A DNA stretch of 64,000 bases, taken from Arthrobacter sp. ERGS1:01 (GTDB lineage Bacteria > Actinomycetota > Actinomycetes > Actinomycetales > Micrococcaceae). Position 1 is the first letter of the stretch; each line of letters begins with the position of its first letter. Where the stretch lies: positions 2,046,001 through 2,110,000 of the forward strand of contig NZ_CP012479.1 of NCBI RefSeq assembly GCF_001281315.1, written 5' to 3'. A program made the translations under genes and the position numbers. Shown piece by piece: positions 8,943 through 18,043 of this stretch. The notes beneath the pieces were generated by a model, which saw only the letters and a list, made by a program, of their open reading frames with translations, made no database searches and was not told where the DNA came from.

Positions 8943-9674
8943 ATGGAACAAGGCACCGACCCGGCACCCCCACAGACCCGCGGCCTCGTCTTGATAGTGG
9001 AGGACGACGGCGCAATCGCCGACGTCCAGCGCCTGTACCTGCGCCGGGCAGGCTTTGGCATCCACATCGAGGCAAGCGGAGAAGCGGGACTGGCAGTGAT
9101 CCGCAGCCAGCGGCCGGTGGCCATCGTACTGGACATCGGCCTGCCGGGAATGGACGGGATCGAATTCTGCCGCCTGCTGCGCGCCCAGGACGACTGGACC
9201 CCCATCATCTTTGTCACCGCACGAGACGAGGAAGTGGATAAGATACTGGGTTTGGAGCTAGGCGCCGATGACTACATGACCAAGCCATTTTCTCCTCGCG
9301 AGCTGGTTACCCGAGTCAAGACGGTGCTCCGCCGCGGCCCGGCACGCAGGGGCAGCGGGGTGCTTCGTGTCGGATCCGTGACTCTAGACCCGGGCAACCG
9401 CACCGTCGACGCGGACGGTCTGCCGGTGGAACTGACTGCCCGGGAATTCGATGTCCTGGCCTACCTGTTGGCCACCCCCGGCCACGTCTACAGCCGCGAA
9501 CAGCTCCTCTCCGCGGTCTGGGGGCAGGCCAGCTACACGCCCGGGCGGACCGTTGACGTCCAGATCGCCGCACTCCGGTCCAAACTGGGCGCCGCCAGCC
9601 CGATCCAAACCCTGCGCGGCGTCGGCTACACAGCCCGCAGCCTGCCGGACAGAGACGGCGAGCATGGAAGATAA
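8943..9674 (+). CDS. OmpR-family response regulator
   Basis: A 243-residue protein. The receiver domain (about 14-130) has the acidic pair ED/D at 20-22, phospho-acceptor Asp64 in VLDIGLPGM, the switch Thr in FVTARD and the conserved Lys in MTKPFSP. The C-terminal winged helix (about 145-235) has ELTAREFDVLAYLLATPG and the end motif TLRGVGYTA. It overlaps the frame region of the kinase that follows, so the two form one operon. It probably controls the divergent secreted-protein gene and itself. Confidence 0.92.
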   Translation: MEQGTDPAPPQTRGLVLIVEDDGAIADVQRLYLRRAGFGIHIEASGEAGLAVIRSQRPVAIVLDIGLPGMDGIEFCRLLRAQDDWTPIIFVTARDEEVDKILGLELGADDYMTKPFSPRELVTRVKTVLRRGPARRGSGVLRVGSVTLDPGNRTVDADGLPVELTAREFDVLAYLLATPGHVYSREQLLSAVWGQASYTPGRTVDVQIAALRSKLGAASPIQTLRGVGYTARSLPDRDGEHGR

Positions 9675-9728
9675 CGGCCGCGCACGCCCAGTCCCCCTAA
9701 CCGCAGACCGCCCCTCCACCCCGAGGGC

Positions 9729-11123
9729 GTGGTTTCACTCGGTGGGCGGGGCATCACGCTGGTGACGGCCGCCGTCGCCATTCTGGCCGTACTGGTCACC
9801 GGCCTCGTTGCCTTTCCGCTCATCCGGGCCGCTACCGTAGACTCGGCACGGCAGCAGCTTGCCAGGCAAGCGGATGCCTACGCGGCGGCCCCCGCGGCCT
9901 CGCGCGCCCTTGATGTCAGGGAGCGCTCCGTGCTGGGGCCGCAAACATACAAGCTCTCCACCATCACCGCTTCCGGAACCGTCACGGGACCCGCGCAGCA
10001 CCTCCTGGCACCGGCAGAGATCGGGCAGGTGCTCACCGGGCAGAACCTCTCCCGGACACTGTCCACCAATGGCGGGGAGCTACTGCTGGAGGCCCGTGCG
10101 CTTAAACGAGGCGGCGGCATTGTGTTGACCCGATCCCTTCAGGACATCAACGCAGAGTCAGCCCAATTACTAACACGAACCCTTCTGGCCCTCGGCATCG
10201 GGCTACTGATTGCAGTCCTGGCCGGCACCCTGCTGGCCCGGCGGCTCTCCCGGCCCCTGGTGCGGACCGCAGCTGTCGCGCGCCGGATCGCTGCTGGTGA
10301 GCGAACAGTAGAGCTGGCGCCCTCCGGGATGACGGAGGTGCGGGCGATCGGCGAGGCAATCACCACCTTGGACCAAGCCCTTATAGCCAGCGAGGACCGC
10401 CAGCACGAATTCCTGCTCTCTATCACCCACGAGATCCGCACGCCGCTGACGGCGGTGCGCGGCTACGCAGAAGCCATGGTGGACGGACTCGTCCTGCCGG
10501 AAGACGTGGCACGCGTGGGGCAGGTCCTGGCCGCCGAAACAGACCGGCTGGACGGGTTTGTCCGCGATCTGCTGGCGCTAGCCCGCCTGGAGGCCGAGGA
10601 TTTCGCCTTGGAAGTTGGGCCCGTGAATGTTGAGGGAATTCTAAAACAGGTGCAGGAAGCCTGGCACGGTGCCGCCGCCCAAGCCGGCGTGCCGCTTCAA
10701 CTCCGCCTGCCAGCAAATGGCGAAGTCGTTGCTGTCACCACGGACGGACAGCGTTTGCGGCAGATCATCGACGCCCTGGTGGGTAATGCGCTGCGGGTGA
10801 CGCCGGCAGGAAAACCCCTGGTAATTGAAGTCAGACTGGAGTATTCGGCGGCAGCCCCGGCAGGCCTGCCCGACGTCGTCGCGGTTGACGTGCGGGACAA
10901 CGGCCCCGGACTGACCGCCCAGGACGCGGCCGTGGCGTTCGAACGAGGAGTGCTTCACCGCCGCTATGCTGGCCAGCGGCCGGTGGGCAGCGGGCTCGGT
11001 CTCTCCATCGCCGCCCGATTGGCACAACGGCTCGGAGTGCAGCTCTCGGTAGAGCCGACAGTCTCCACCGACGACGGCGCGTGCTTTTGCATCCGACTAC
11101 CGCGCAGCCCCCAGGAACAATGA
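9729..11123 (+). CDS. Sensor histidine kinase
   Basis: A 464-residue membrane kinase starting at a GTG. TM1 is near 9-31, an extracytoplasmic sensor of about 115 residues follows, and TM2 is near 149-170. A HAMP segment leads to the H-box EFLLSITHEIRTPL with phospho-His about 234, the N-box ALVGNALRVTP, the G1 box VRDNGPGL and the G2 box VGSGLGLSIA. It is the partner of the regulator upstream. The sensor part shows no known fold. Confidence 0.9.
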   Translation: MVSLGGRGITLVTAAVAILAVLVTGLVAFPLIRAATVDSARQQLARQADAYAAAPAASRALDVRERSVLGPQTYKLSTITASGTVTGPAQHLLAPAEIGQVLTGQNLSRTLSTNGGELLLEARALKRGGGIVLTRSLQDINAESAQLLTRTLLALGIGLLIAVLAGTLLARRLSRPLVRTAAVARRIAAGERTVELAPSGMTEVRAIGEAITTLDQALIASEDRQHEFLLSITHEIRTPLTAVRGYAEAMVDGLVLPEDVARVGQVLAAETDRLDGFVRDLLALARLEAEDFALEVGPVNVEGILKQVQEAWHGAAAQAGVPLQLRLPANGEVVAVTTDGQRLRQIIDALVGNALRVTPAGKPLVIEVRLEYSAAAPAGLPDVVAVDVRDNGPGLTAQDAAVAFERGVLHRRYAGQRPVGSGLGLSIAARLAQRLGVQLSVEPTVSTDDGACFCIRLPRSPQEQ

Positions 11124-11562
11124 ACCGCCAGCAGCACAAGTCATGCTACCTGCGGACGCGCACCCAGTGAGCGGCCGGTGATGGACCCGGAGAGCGACCG
11201 GTACACCGCAAAGATGCTGAAACTGGCACGAACAGTGATACCCACTGTTTGGCTATGGCTATTGTGGCAAGCCCCCCCCTTGCATCAGTGAGGGCAACAC
11301 ACCCCGGATGCGTATTTTGTTCGCGAGGACGACGCGGCACCCGGTGGAGATTTCAGACACATAGTCGCCGGCAGTCCAGGGCACAAGCCATTCCCAATAC
11401 CCGTCCCACAGGTGGCTCGGTGTCCGGTACACAGGATTCGCCATTCTGGAATGATCATCGCCCAACTCATCGTGGGCACTTCAGAGCCATCCGGGCTAGG
11501 ATGCCTTCCACAGGTGGCATTGCAATTACTCGCCGCAGATCCGAGGAATCGGGGCAAATACA
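11124..11562. other. Intergenic stretch between kinase and small gene
   Basis: A 68-codon minus-strand frame (11259-11465) with several Trp reads like protein but has no ribosome site or leaderless promoter. It may be a gene fragment. Nothing else is supported. Confidence 0.35.
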
Positions 11563-11715
11563 TTGATCTGGATTCAGGCAGCGATCGTTTTTTGCGGCAT
11601 CGTGCTGGCCATAGCGAGCGAGTCTTGGCTTGGGCGGATTGCAGGCATTCTCCTGTCAGTGTCAGGAATTATCGGGTTGCTGCTTACTTTGAAGAGACGA
11701 AAATCAGAGCCATAG
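11563..11715 (+). CDS. Putative 50-residue two-helix membrane protein
   Basis: Read from TTG at 11563 with GAGGAATCGGGG upstream. The peptide has a helix AAIVFCGIVLAIA, a short turn ESWLG and a second helix IAGILLSVSGIIGLLLTL, and ends KRRKSEP. Size, helical hairpin and basic tail match the small protein at 7080-7259. The start codon is uncertain and no family is recognised. Confidence 0.4.
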   Translation: MIWIQAAIVFCGIVLAIASESWLGRIAGILLSVSGIIGLLLTLKRRKSEP

Positions 11716-11819
11716 CCGATTGGAAGCTGCCTGAAGCTCTCTAGCGAGACGTCTGAATACAGCTAGTCTGCCGGAATGGCTGCGATTCCGGTGCATAGGG
11801 TATCTGGCATCCTTCAACT

Positions 11820-11880
11820 TCCCGCAAACCGTTCCTGTTGAGAGACGGTCCACTTCTCAAGCGCTTGAATGACGGTTCTC
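11820..11880 (+). repeat. Regional repeat, unit 2 (61-bp form)
   Basis: TCCCGCAAACCGTTCC then TGTTGAGAGACGGTCCAC. Same direction as unit 1b and 53 of 61 identical. It ends exactly at the stop codon of the minus-strand gene 11880-12098. Confidence 0.8.
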
Positions 11881-12098
11881 TAGTCTCCGTCTGACCGTCG
11901 TTTGCGTTCACGAGCGGCGGCCCTACCTAGCGGTATTGTCACCAACAACAGCAGGAGTACCGGAACCCCCATTGTGATGAATGGACTGAGGCGGAGAGAT
12001 ATCGCTATTAGCCCACCTATGAATATGGACGCCATGCCCCCAATCCAGACGATTCGGGTGTAACGCTTCGCCGCGGGCCCCACGTTGCGCGCTTCCAT
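11880..12098 (-). CDS. Small two-helix membrane protein
   Basis: A 72-residue protein with helices IVWIGGMASIFIGGLIAI (about 16-34) and FITMGVPVLLLLLVTIPL (about 40-57), ending in a basic tail AARERKRRSDGD. The ATG at 12098 follows TAGAGT plus exactly 6 bases, so a leaderless transcript is predicted. It sits alone between repeat unit 2 and unit 3, like a single-gene cassette. Its function is unknown. Confidence 0.65.
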   Translation of the reverse strand: MEARNVGPAAKRYTRIVWIGGMASIFIGGLIAISLRLSPFITMGVPVLLLLLVTIPLGRAAARERKRRSDGD

Positions 12099-12152
12099 GG
12101 GTCAACTCTAGTGACGGAATTGGAAGTACGATGATTTGAACCTCAGACATAA

Positions 12153-12182
12153 CTGCCCACAGAGGGTTCCCGTGTGGGGCAG
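12153..12182 (+). repeat. Regional repeat, unit 3
   Basis: CTGCCCACA, loop GAGGGTTCCCG, TGTGGGGCAG; one bulged base in the stem. Confidence 0.7.
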
Positions 12183-12320
12183 CCCGGTCTACGGGACACC
12201 TCGGAAAGGGACTGCCCGGTTTTGCCTGTTTGGGAATCATGGGAGCCAATTTCATTGGTCGAGCGGCACCGCGTGTGCAACGAGGATGCCCATCACCGCT
12301 ATCTTTGAGAGGCTCGACTC

Positions 12321-12809
12321 ATGAACGCACTCAGGGACCTCCGCGGATACGCCATCCGGTCGGCGCTCAATGAGACCGTCGGCGCAGACGTGTTGATTGA
12401 TACTGCCGTGCGCGCACTCTTGGAAGGCGTAGACTCGCCGTCCCTCCCCCTCCTGGCCGGGCTCTCGCGCAGAGAGGAAGGCGAAGCGCAAGAACTCTTC
12501 CGCGCGGTCACCACTGAATTGGATCTCGCTCCCCCATCGCCCATCGACTCACAGAGTACGCGTTGGCGCTTGGTCCGTTGGCTGTGCGAGGCCATCGTCG
12601 ATGGAAGTGCCCAGCCAGAAGTCGCCGGAAAGTTCATCTGGGACCGCTGGGACGAGCTGGGCTATCCGAAATCACTCCAACCCCTTGTTGGCCGGGTCAG
12701 CGAATGGGACGACTGGCACCCCTCATGGGATGTAGAACGCGAACACTTTCAGGGGCTTATCGTCGATGAAGCCAAGACCCTCCTCAGCGGGACGTGGCCA
12801 CCTAGCTAG
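12321..12809 (+). CDS. Hypothetical protein, single gene between two repeats
   Basis: A 162-residue soluble, acidic, helical protein with no known domain recognised. Trp-rich C-terminal half (WRLVRWLCEAIVDGS, FIWDRWDELGYP, WDDWHPSWDVE). The pattern resembles small immunity-type proteins of actinobacteria but no family can be named. ATG 12321 has GAGAGG nine bases upstream. It fills the interval between repeat units 3 and 4 almost completely, with its own promoter region after unit 3. Confidence 0.7.
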   Translation: MNALRDLRGYAIRSALNETVGADVLIDTAVRALLEGVDSPSLPLLAGLSRREEGEAQELFRAVTTELDLAPPSPIDSQSTRWRLVRWLCEAIVDGSAQPEVAGKFIWDRWDELGYPKSLQPLVGRVSEWDDWHPSWDVEREHFQGLIVDEAKTLLSGTWPPS

Positions 12810-12867
12810 AGGAACCGCCCAGAAATCTGAACTGGGTCCAAAGCATCGGCATAATAGCCTCTTCCTC

Positions 12868-12894
12868 GCCCCAGTCGAGGTTCCTCTGTGGGAC
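12868..12894 (+). repeat. Regional repeat, unit 4
   Basis: GCCCCAGTC, GAGGTTCC, TCTGTGGGAC; a degenerate copy with the same loop and direction, 59 bases after the preceding gene's stop. Confidence 0.55.
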
Positions 12895-13017
12895 GATCTG
12901 TCACTGACTTTACTCGCTTGTGTCTCCGAGGCTCTGTGTATCGATGTCCGACCGGTCTACGGCAGGTGCACAGGGCGGCGCATCTCGTTGAGGGTGAGGA
13001 TGCTACGTGCGGGCAGT

Positions 13018-13383
13018 TTAGTTGAGTTCGCGGAGTTCGGCTGTCATGTTGCCGCCGGTGTTGCCTGTGTTTACTGTTCCTACCGGTTCTATGAGCAGTG
13101 CATGTACTTCCCCCTTCGCTTTCGGGCAGTGTTCAATGCCTTTGGGTACGACGTAGATATCGTTCGGTCCGAGGGTGATGTCGCGGTCTCGGAGCTGGAT
13201 GGTGAGCTCGCCTGCGAGGACCAAGAACAGTTCGTCTGTTTCTGGGTGGCTGTGCCAGACGAATTCGCCTTGGATCTTTACGACTTTCACGTCGTAGTCG
13301 TTGATGTTGGTGAGCCGGTGTGGTTGCCAGTGTTCTGTGATGCTGGCAAGTGCTGCGGTGATATTGCGGACATCCTCGGTCAT
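13018..13383 (-). CDS. Small cupin protein
   Basis: A 121-residue single-domain cupin. Motif 1 is HSHPETDELFLVLAGELTIQ with the metal-binding His residues and Glu, motif 2 PNDIYVVPKGIEHCPKA. Such proteins are often small isomerases or ligand-binding domains. Its ATG overlaps the stop of the FadR-type regulator upstream (ATGA), so the two are co-translated. With the divergent leuA they form a dedicated locus, which suggests a role in handling an acid made or used there (inference). Confidence 0.8.
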   Translation of the reverse strand: MTEDVRNITAALASITEHWQPHRLTNINDYDVKVVKIQGEFVWHSHPETDELFLVLAGELTIQLRDRDITLGPNDIYVVPKGIEHCPKAKGEVHALLIEPVGTVNTGNTGGNMTAELRELN

Positions 13384-14078
13384 GATGGTGTTCCATTCTG
13401 ATGGTGAGTGACTCCGTCGCGGAGGGCGACGAGGTGGGTGCGACTTAGTTCGGAGGCAGCGCCTGCATCTCGGGTTGCGATTGCCTCGACGATTGCCTGG
13501 TGGGTGAATTGGTCGTGTTCGGTGCCTGGTTCGTTGTTGAGCTTGAGCATCAGGATCATCGCATCGCGGCTCCGTGCGGCGAAGGTATCGAAGAGTTCGG
13601 TGAGAACTTCGTTATGGCTTGCAACAACGATGCTTCGGTGCAACGCGGTGTCGGAGTCCACCCTGACCTCGATCGTGATGCGGTCGGCATCACGAAGCTT
13701 GAGTGCCGCGCGAATGGCGAGCATGTCCTCGTGCGTATGGCGTTCAGCGGCTAGCGCTGCTGCTTCGCATTCGATGGCGATGCGTGCCTCAAGGATGGAC
13801 GTGATGTTCGTCCGGGTCACCAGCGCGTCCCAGTCCTCAGCCGGGTTGACTGCGTGCAGGAACACACCAGCACCTTGGCGGGTCAGCAGAACACCTTGTC
13901 CGCATAGCTGACGGATCGCCTCCCTTACCGTTGAGCGGCCCACACCAAGCTGTGGGCCTAACGTCGTCTCTCCTGGCAATTTCTGCCCAACCTCCCACTC
14001 TCCCGCTTGAATTCGTTCGAGGAGGAGACGTGCTACCTGGTCGGAAAGTGATTCACGATGAACTGAACTCATATCCAT
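13380..14078 (-). CDS. FadR-type GntR transcriptional regulator
   Basis: A 232-residue regulator. The N-terminal winged helix is typical (SDQVARLLLERIQAGEW, LPGETTLGPQLGVGRSTVRE). The C-terminal FCD-type helical ligand domain carries likely metal ligands in LRDADRITIEVRVDSDTALH-like order and HDQFTHQAIVEAI. The start is ATG 14078 or ATG 14072. It is divergent from leuA with a perfect 9-bp palindrome between them, and overlaps the cupin downstream. It is likely to repress the divergent leuA in response to an organic or keto acid. Confidence 0.85.
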   Translation of the reverse strand: MDMSSVHRESLSDQVARLLLERIQAGEWEVGQKLPGETTLGPQLGVGRSTVREAIRQLCGQGVLLTRQGAGVFLHAVNPAEDWDALVTRTNITSILEARIAIECEAAALAAERHTHEDMLAIRAALKLRDADRITIEVRVDSDTALHRSIVVASHNEVLTELFDTFAARSRDAMILMLKLNNEPGTEHDQFTHQAIVEAIATRDAGAASELSRTHLVALRDGVTHHQNGTPS

Positions 14079-14089
14079 AAACAAAGCAT

Positions 14090-14112
14090 ACTCCTCAGCT
14101 TGTCTGAGGAGT
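14090..14112. promoter_or_regulatory. Palindromic operator between the GntR gene and leuA
   Basis: ACTCCTCAG and CTGAGGAGT form a perfect 9-bp inverted repeat with a 5-base spacer. It lies 12 bases from the regulator start and 17 from leuA, fitting an FadR-type operator. A hairpin in the leuA leader is the alternative. Confidence 0.6.
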
Positions 14113-14129
14113 TGTGTTATCGTTTCGGG

Positions 14130-15959
14130 ATGATCTTCTCCGACTCTCCTCTGTCCACGCCGGCAGGTCCGGTTCCTAGCTCTTCGCCGCACTGGAATCG
14201 GCAGCGCCATTCCCAGATGCCCTCGTCCCGGTATGAAGATCTCTTCGCACGGGTGGAGGTGCCCATTCTCGGCCGCGAGTGGCCAACCCGGCGCCTGACG
14301 GAAGCCCCGCTCTGGGTCCCCGTCGACCTCCGCGATGGGAATCAGGCATTGGCCGAGCCGATGGACCCGAGCAGGAAGCGGGTCTTCTTCGAGCTCATGG
14401 TTTCGATGGGGTACAAGGAAATCGAAGTCGGGTACCCGTCCGCGTCGCAGACAGACTATGACTTCGTGCGGCTGATCGCCGAGAGTGACATCGCACCCGA
14501 AGACGTCACTATCGTAGTGTTCACCCCTGCACGTCGTGACCTCATCGAACGCACGGTGGAATCGATCCGGGGCATCCGCAACCAAGTGGTCATCCACATG
14601 TACACGCCGACAGCCCCACTCTGGCGGGATGTCGTGCTCGGCCATGATCGTCCATCGTTGCGGGAACTGATCCTCGGCGGCGGTCGTGACGTGCTTGACT
14701 TCGCTGGCGACCTCGACGGCGTGCGATTCGAGTTCTCGCCAGAAGTCTTCAACCTCACCGAACCCGACTACGCCCTCGAACTCTGCAACGCCATCACAGG
14801 CCTCTGGGATGCCTCCCCTGATCGCCCCGTGATCCTCAACCTCCCAGCGACTGTCGAGGCAGCGACTCCGAACGTGTATGCGGACCAGATCGAGTACATG
14901 CACCGGAACCTCGACAGGCGTTCCGCGGTAATCCTTTCAGTTCATCCCCACAACGACCGCGGCACTGGCATCGCGTGCGCCGAACTCGCCGTCCTCGCTG
15001 GCGCTCAACGGGTGGAGGGCTGCATCTTCGGCAACGGCGAGCGAACAGGCAACGTCGACATGGCGACCCTGGCCCTGAACCTCCATGCGCAAGGCATTGA
15101 CCCGATGATCGATTTTTCCGACATTGACCACATCCGCCGCGTCGTCGAGCACAGCAACCGCATCGAGGTCCACCCTCGGCACCCCTACGTCGGAGACCTG
15201 GTCCACACCGCGTTCTCGGGCACCCACCAGGATGCGATCAAGAAAGGCTTCGCCGAACATCGCTCCCGCGCAGAAGCAACAGGCATTTCCGCTGATCAAC
15301 TCCCGTGGCGGGTACCTTACCTCCCCATCGACCCCGGAGATCTTGGCCGCAGCTACGAGGCCGTCATCAGGGTAAACTCCCAATCGGGCAAGGGCGGCAT
15401 CGCCTACCTGCTCGAGCGGGACTACGGCATCGAAATGCCACGTCGGCTCCAAATCGACTTCTCCCGTCACGTTCAGCAGCACGCCGACGACACCGGCCTT
15501 GAACTCAACGCCGCGCAGTTACTCAGGGTCTTCGAACGCAGCTACCTCACCGCGAATGCCCCGGCGATCGAGCTACTCGAACTTGAAATCACTACGACCG
15601 GCGGCACGACTCGGACCGCGCTCCGGGTCGAGATCGATGGCACCGAACATGCGGCCACATTCAGCGACGTCGGGCTGGTGGAAGCGACGACACTCCTGCT
15701 CAGCACCGGCGGCATGCCTATCGAGATCGTGTCACTGCACCAGACATCGCTCGCTGCCGGCAACGACAGTGATGCTCTCACCCTCCTCGAATATCAGCAC
15801 GGGTCCGAGACGAACTGGGCCGCGGGGCGCCATCGCTCAGTGCTAGACGCCACCGTCCTCGCCGTGCTCAACGCCGCGGCAACAGGGAAAGATCGGGAGC
15901 GGTCCGGCGGGAGTGGCACCAATCTGCCAGCCAGCCCTGGGCCGGCCAATATCTATTAG
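14130..15959 (+). CDS. leuA: 2-isopropylmalate synthase, long (type 2) form
   Basis: A 609-residue enzyme of the LeuA family that condenses acetyl-CoA with 2-oxoisovalerate in leucine synthesis. The TIM barrel has VDLRDGNQALAEP, GYKEIEVGYPSASQTD, the metal site VHPHNDRGTG and NGERTGNVD. The C-terminal part (from about residue 460) is the allosteric LeuA dimer domain. ATG 14130 is preferred; a TTG at 14100 lies inside the palindrome. No other leucine genes are nearby, and a regulator plus cupin sit divergent, so this may be a second, specially controlled copy or a homologue acting on another 2-oxoacid. Confidence 0.88.
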   Translation: MIFSDSPLSTPAGPVPSSSPHWNRQRHSQMPSSRYEDLFARVEVPILGREWPTRRLTEAPLWVPVDLRDGNQALAEPMDPSRKRVFFELMVSMGYKEIEVGYPSASQTDYDFVRLIAESDIAPEDVTIVVFTPARRDLIERTVESIRGIRNQVVIHMYTPTAPLWRDVVLGHDRPSLRELILGGGRDVLDFAGDLDGVRFEFSPEVFNLTEPDYALELCNAITGLWDASPDRPVILNLPATVEAATPNVYADQIEYMHRNLDRRSAVILSVHPHNDRGTGIACAELAVLAGAQRVEGCIFGNGERTGNVDMATLALNLHAQGIDPMIDFSDIDHIRRVVEHSNRIEVHPRHPYVGDLVHTAFSGTHQDAIKKGFAEHRSRAEATGISADQLPWRVPYLPIDPGDLGRSYEAVIRVNSQSGKGGIAYLLERDYGIEMPRRLQIDFSRHVQQHADDTGLELNAAQLLRVFERSYLTANAPAIELLELEITTTGGTTRTALRVEIDGTEHAATFSDVGLVEATTLLLSTGGMPIEIVSLHQTSLAAGNDSDALTLLEYQHGSETNWAAGRHRSVLDATVLAVLNAAATGKDRERSGGSGTNLPASPGPANIY

Positions 15960-16086
15960 AGAGAATGACATAGGAGAATTTCTGAAGGCGTCTGCACAGC
16001 TCTCCAGTCCACGACTAATTTAGGTGCAACTACTACTCGGGTGTCATGCACACCCACGCGACATTGGCTACATCTATACTTTGGAC

Positions 16087-16731
16087 ATGTTTGTCCTCGA
16101 GCCTTCGCAAGAACCACGCGGCATCGTTCTCTTCGGACCAGGCGCGGGAGGCGAGCCAAGGCGATATAGAGGATTGCTCGATGGATTTCTCGATGCCGGG
16201 TTTGTGGTGCTTGCCCCCAGGCACGAACGATTCGATCCGCGCACTGTAACCACGCAGCAACTTCAAGAACGTGTGGTCGGCCTGAAGACAATGCTTTCGG
16301 ACTATGGAGACGATCATCTTCCGGTAGTCGCCGCTGGTCATTCGGTCGGAGGCTGGGCAGCGCTGTGTCTCGCTGGCGGGCAACCGTGGACTCGAGACGG
16401 CCAAGCGATCGCGGTCACGACAGAGGAACGAGTGTCACGATTGGTATTGTATGCACCGACCGTGGGATGGTTCCGAGCGCCAGACGCACTAGCGCAAGTT
16501 CACCAACCGATCATCGTCCACTCCGGAGCGAATGACGCCATCACTCCTGCTGCGACGGCCGAGTTGTTGCGGACGGCGCCCGCCTCGGTGAGTTTCCGGG
16601 TTCATGAGAATGTCGGACACTACGATTTCATGACGGAACTTCCGCCGGGCATTGCACCAACGACCGGGCTAGACCACCGGGTATTCCTTAGCGAGCTGGT
16701 CGAATCTGCCGCTTCTGATCTAGCGAGCTAA
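16087..16731 (+). CDS. Alpha/beta hydrolase
   Basis: A 214-residue dienelactone-hydrolase-like alpha/beta protein. It has the early strand RGIVLFGPGAGGEPRRY, the nucleophile elbow GHSVGG (Ser near 88), an acidic residue after IIVHSGANDAITP and a C-terminal His in HENVGHYDFM. No signal peptide, so cytoplasmic. TATACT ends exactly 6 bases before ATG 16087, so the mRNA is predicted leaderless and the longer upstream frame is discarded. The substrate is unknown. Confidence 0.75.
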   Translation: MFVLEPSQEPRGIVLFGPGAGGEPRRYRGLLDGFLDAGFVVLAPRHERFDPRTVTTQQLQERVVGLKTMLSDYGDDHLPVVAAGHSVGGWAALCLAGGQPWTRDGQAIAVTTEERVSRLVLYAPTVGWFRAPDALAQVHQPIIVHSGANDAITPAATAELLRTAPASVSFRVHENVGHYDFMTELPPGIAPTTGLDHRVFLSELVESAASDLAS

Positions 16732-16903
16732 GGAATCCTGCCCAGATCGCGCGTTAGACGTTCCCCAATGGGACCGGCTTACGGTACGCGCAAGCGGAGT
16801 GCACACTTCTTTGGTACCCAATTCAGTTGCTTTCGAAAAATGAGAAAGTCAGAAGTCCAAACCTTTAGAGTCCGTTACCGGCCTGTATGGCTAGAGACGC
16901 CCC

Positions 16904-17893
16904 CTACGGTACGGTCACAACTACTTTGCCGGTGTGGCTTCCTTTTTCCAGATACGCGTATGCGTCTGAAATCTGGTCGAAAGGGAATGTCCGATCAACG
17001 GTCGGATTGAGCGCACCAGAGGCAATGCCGTCGTTGATGAATGCGACAGCCTTGGCGAGGCGATCATCGTCACCGACAACCTCCACCATGTCGAACCCGC
17101 GGATCGTAAGTCTCTTCTGTAGGAGCGAGAGCACCGGCAGCTCGGTTGGTTCGCCGCTCAGTGCCCCATAGATCACAATCGTTGCGTACTGCGCGGTCGA
17201 GGCCGCGAGGGCCCCCAACAGCGCTCCGCCCACCGGATCAAAGATCACATTCACCCCCTCGGGGGCGACTTCCTGCAATCGTTCCGTGACTTCTTCTTCC
17301 TCCGTCGCGATGACGTCTGCGGCCCCGGCTTGAAGCAGCAGGTCGCGCTTTGCAGAGGTACGGGACAAGGCGACAGGACGCGCCCCCACCATGTTTGCGA
17401 TCTGGATCGCGGCCAGGCCGACACTGCTCGAAGCCGCCGGGATGACAACAACGTCCCCGGCCCGCAGCCCGGCAACATCGATCAAGCCACCATAGGCGGT
17501 CGAGTAAGCCATCCACAGGGCCGCTGCACCTTCCCAAGACAGCTCCGCCGGATGTTTTACAACGGCACGGGCAGGGGCGATAACCAGCTCTCCGTGGAGG
17601 TTGTAATCCGGCACGGGAAACGCGGGGGCCACACTCACGGCATCGCCCACAGCGAGCCCAGTCACGCCCTGGCCAACCGACTCGATAAGCCCGGCGGCTT
17701 CAAGACCTTGCCCTTGTGGGAACTTGGGGACGAAGAAGTGGTTGCCGGTGCGGAACATGACGTCGGCCTGATTCAGGCCAAGCGCGCGAGGCTTGATACG
17801 CACTTCGCCAGGTCCGGCCTGCGGGACCTCTACATTGTCGATGGTGAGGACTTCGGGTCCTCCGGTGTGGTGGAAGCGGATAACTCTGTTCAT
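16904..17893 (-). CDS. Zinc-independent quinone oxidoreductase (MDR family)
   Basis: A 329-residue medium-chain dehydrogenase/reductase of the QOR type, which uses NAD(P)H. Seen are the GroES-like N-domain (GPGEVRIKPRALGLNQADVM) and the Rossmann part with VVVIPAASSSVGLAAIQIA as nucleotide-binding loop. No structural-zinc Cys cluster. ATG 17893 follows GAGAGGGCGTTCC. It is divergent from an ArsR regulator, a pairing typical for inducible detoxification of electrophiles or quinones. Confidence 0.85.
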   Translation of the reverse strand: MNRVIRFHHTGGPEVLTIDNVEVPQAGPGEVRIKPRALGLNQADVMFRTGNHFFVPKFPQGQGLEAAGLIESVGQGVTGLAVGDAVSVAPAFPVPDYNLHGELVIAPARAVVKHPAELSWEGAAALWMAYSTAYGGLIDVAGLRAGDVVVIPAASSSVGLAAIQIANMVGARPVALSRTSAKRDLLLQAGAADVIATEEEEVTERLQEVAPEGVNVIFDPVGGALLGALAASTAQYATIVIYGALSGEPTELPVLSLLQKRLTIRGFDMVEVVGDDDRLAKAVAFINDGIASGALNPTVDRTFPFDQISDAYAYLEKGSHTGKVVVTVP

Positions 17894-18043
17894 GGAACGC
17901 CCTCTCGAAAAAACCAGGTGATCGCACCCAGTCTGATTCGTAATGCCGATGGATGTCAAACTTCGATGACCATCGACAGTAGAGACGGGAAGACGTTAAG
18001 CTGGACCCTGGCAGAACGATCTTTATTAAATGGAGGGGTATCG

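Noticed and set aside
11259..11465. 68-codon minus-strand frame rich in Trp
   Set aside because: Protein-like composition, but no ribosome site or leaderless box and no family; kept only as a possible fragment.
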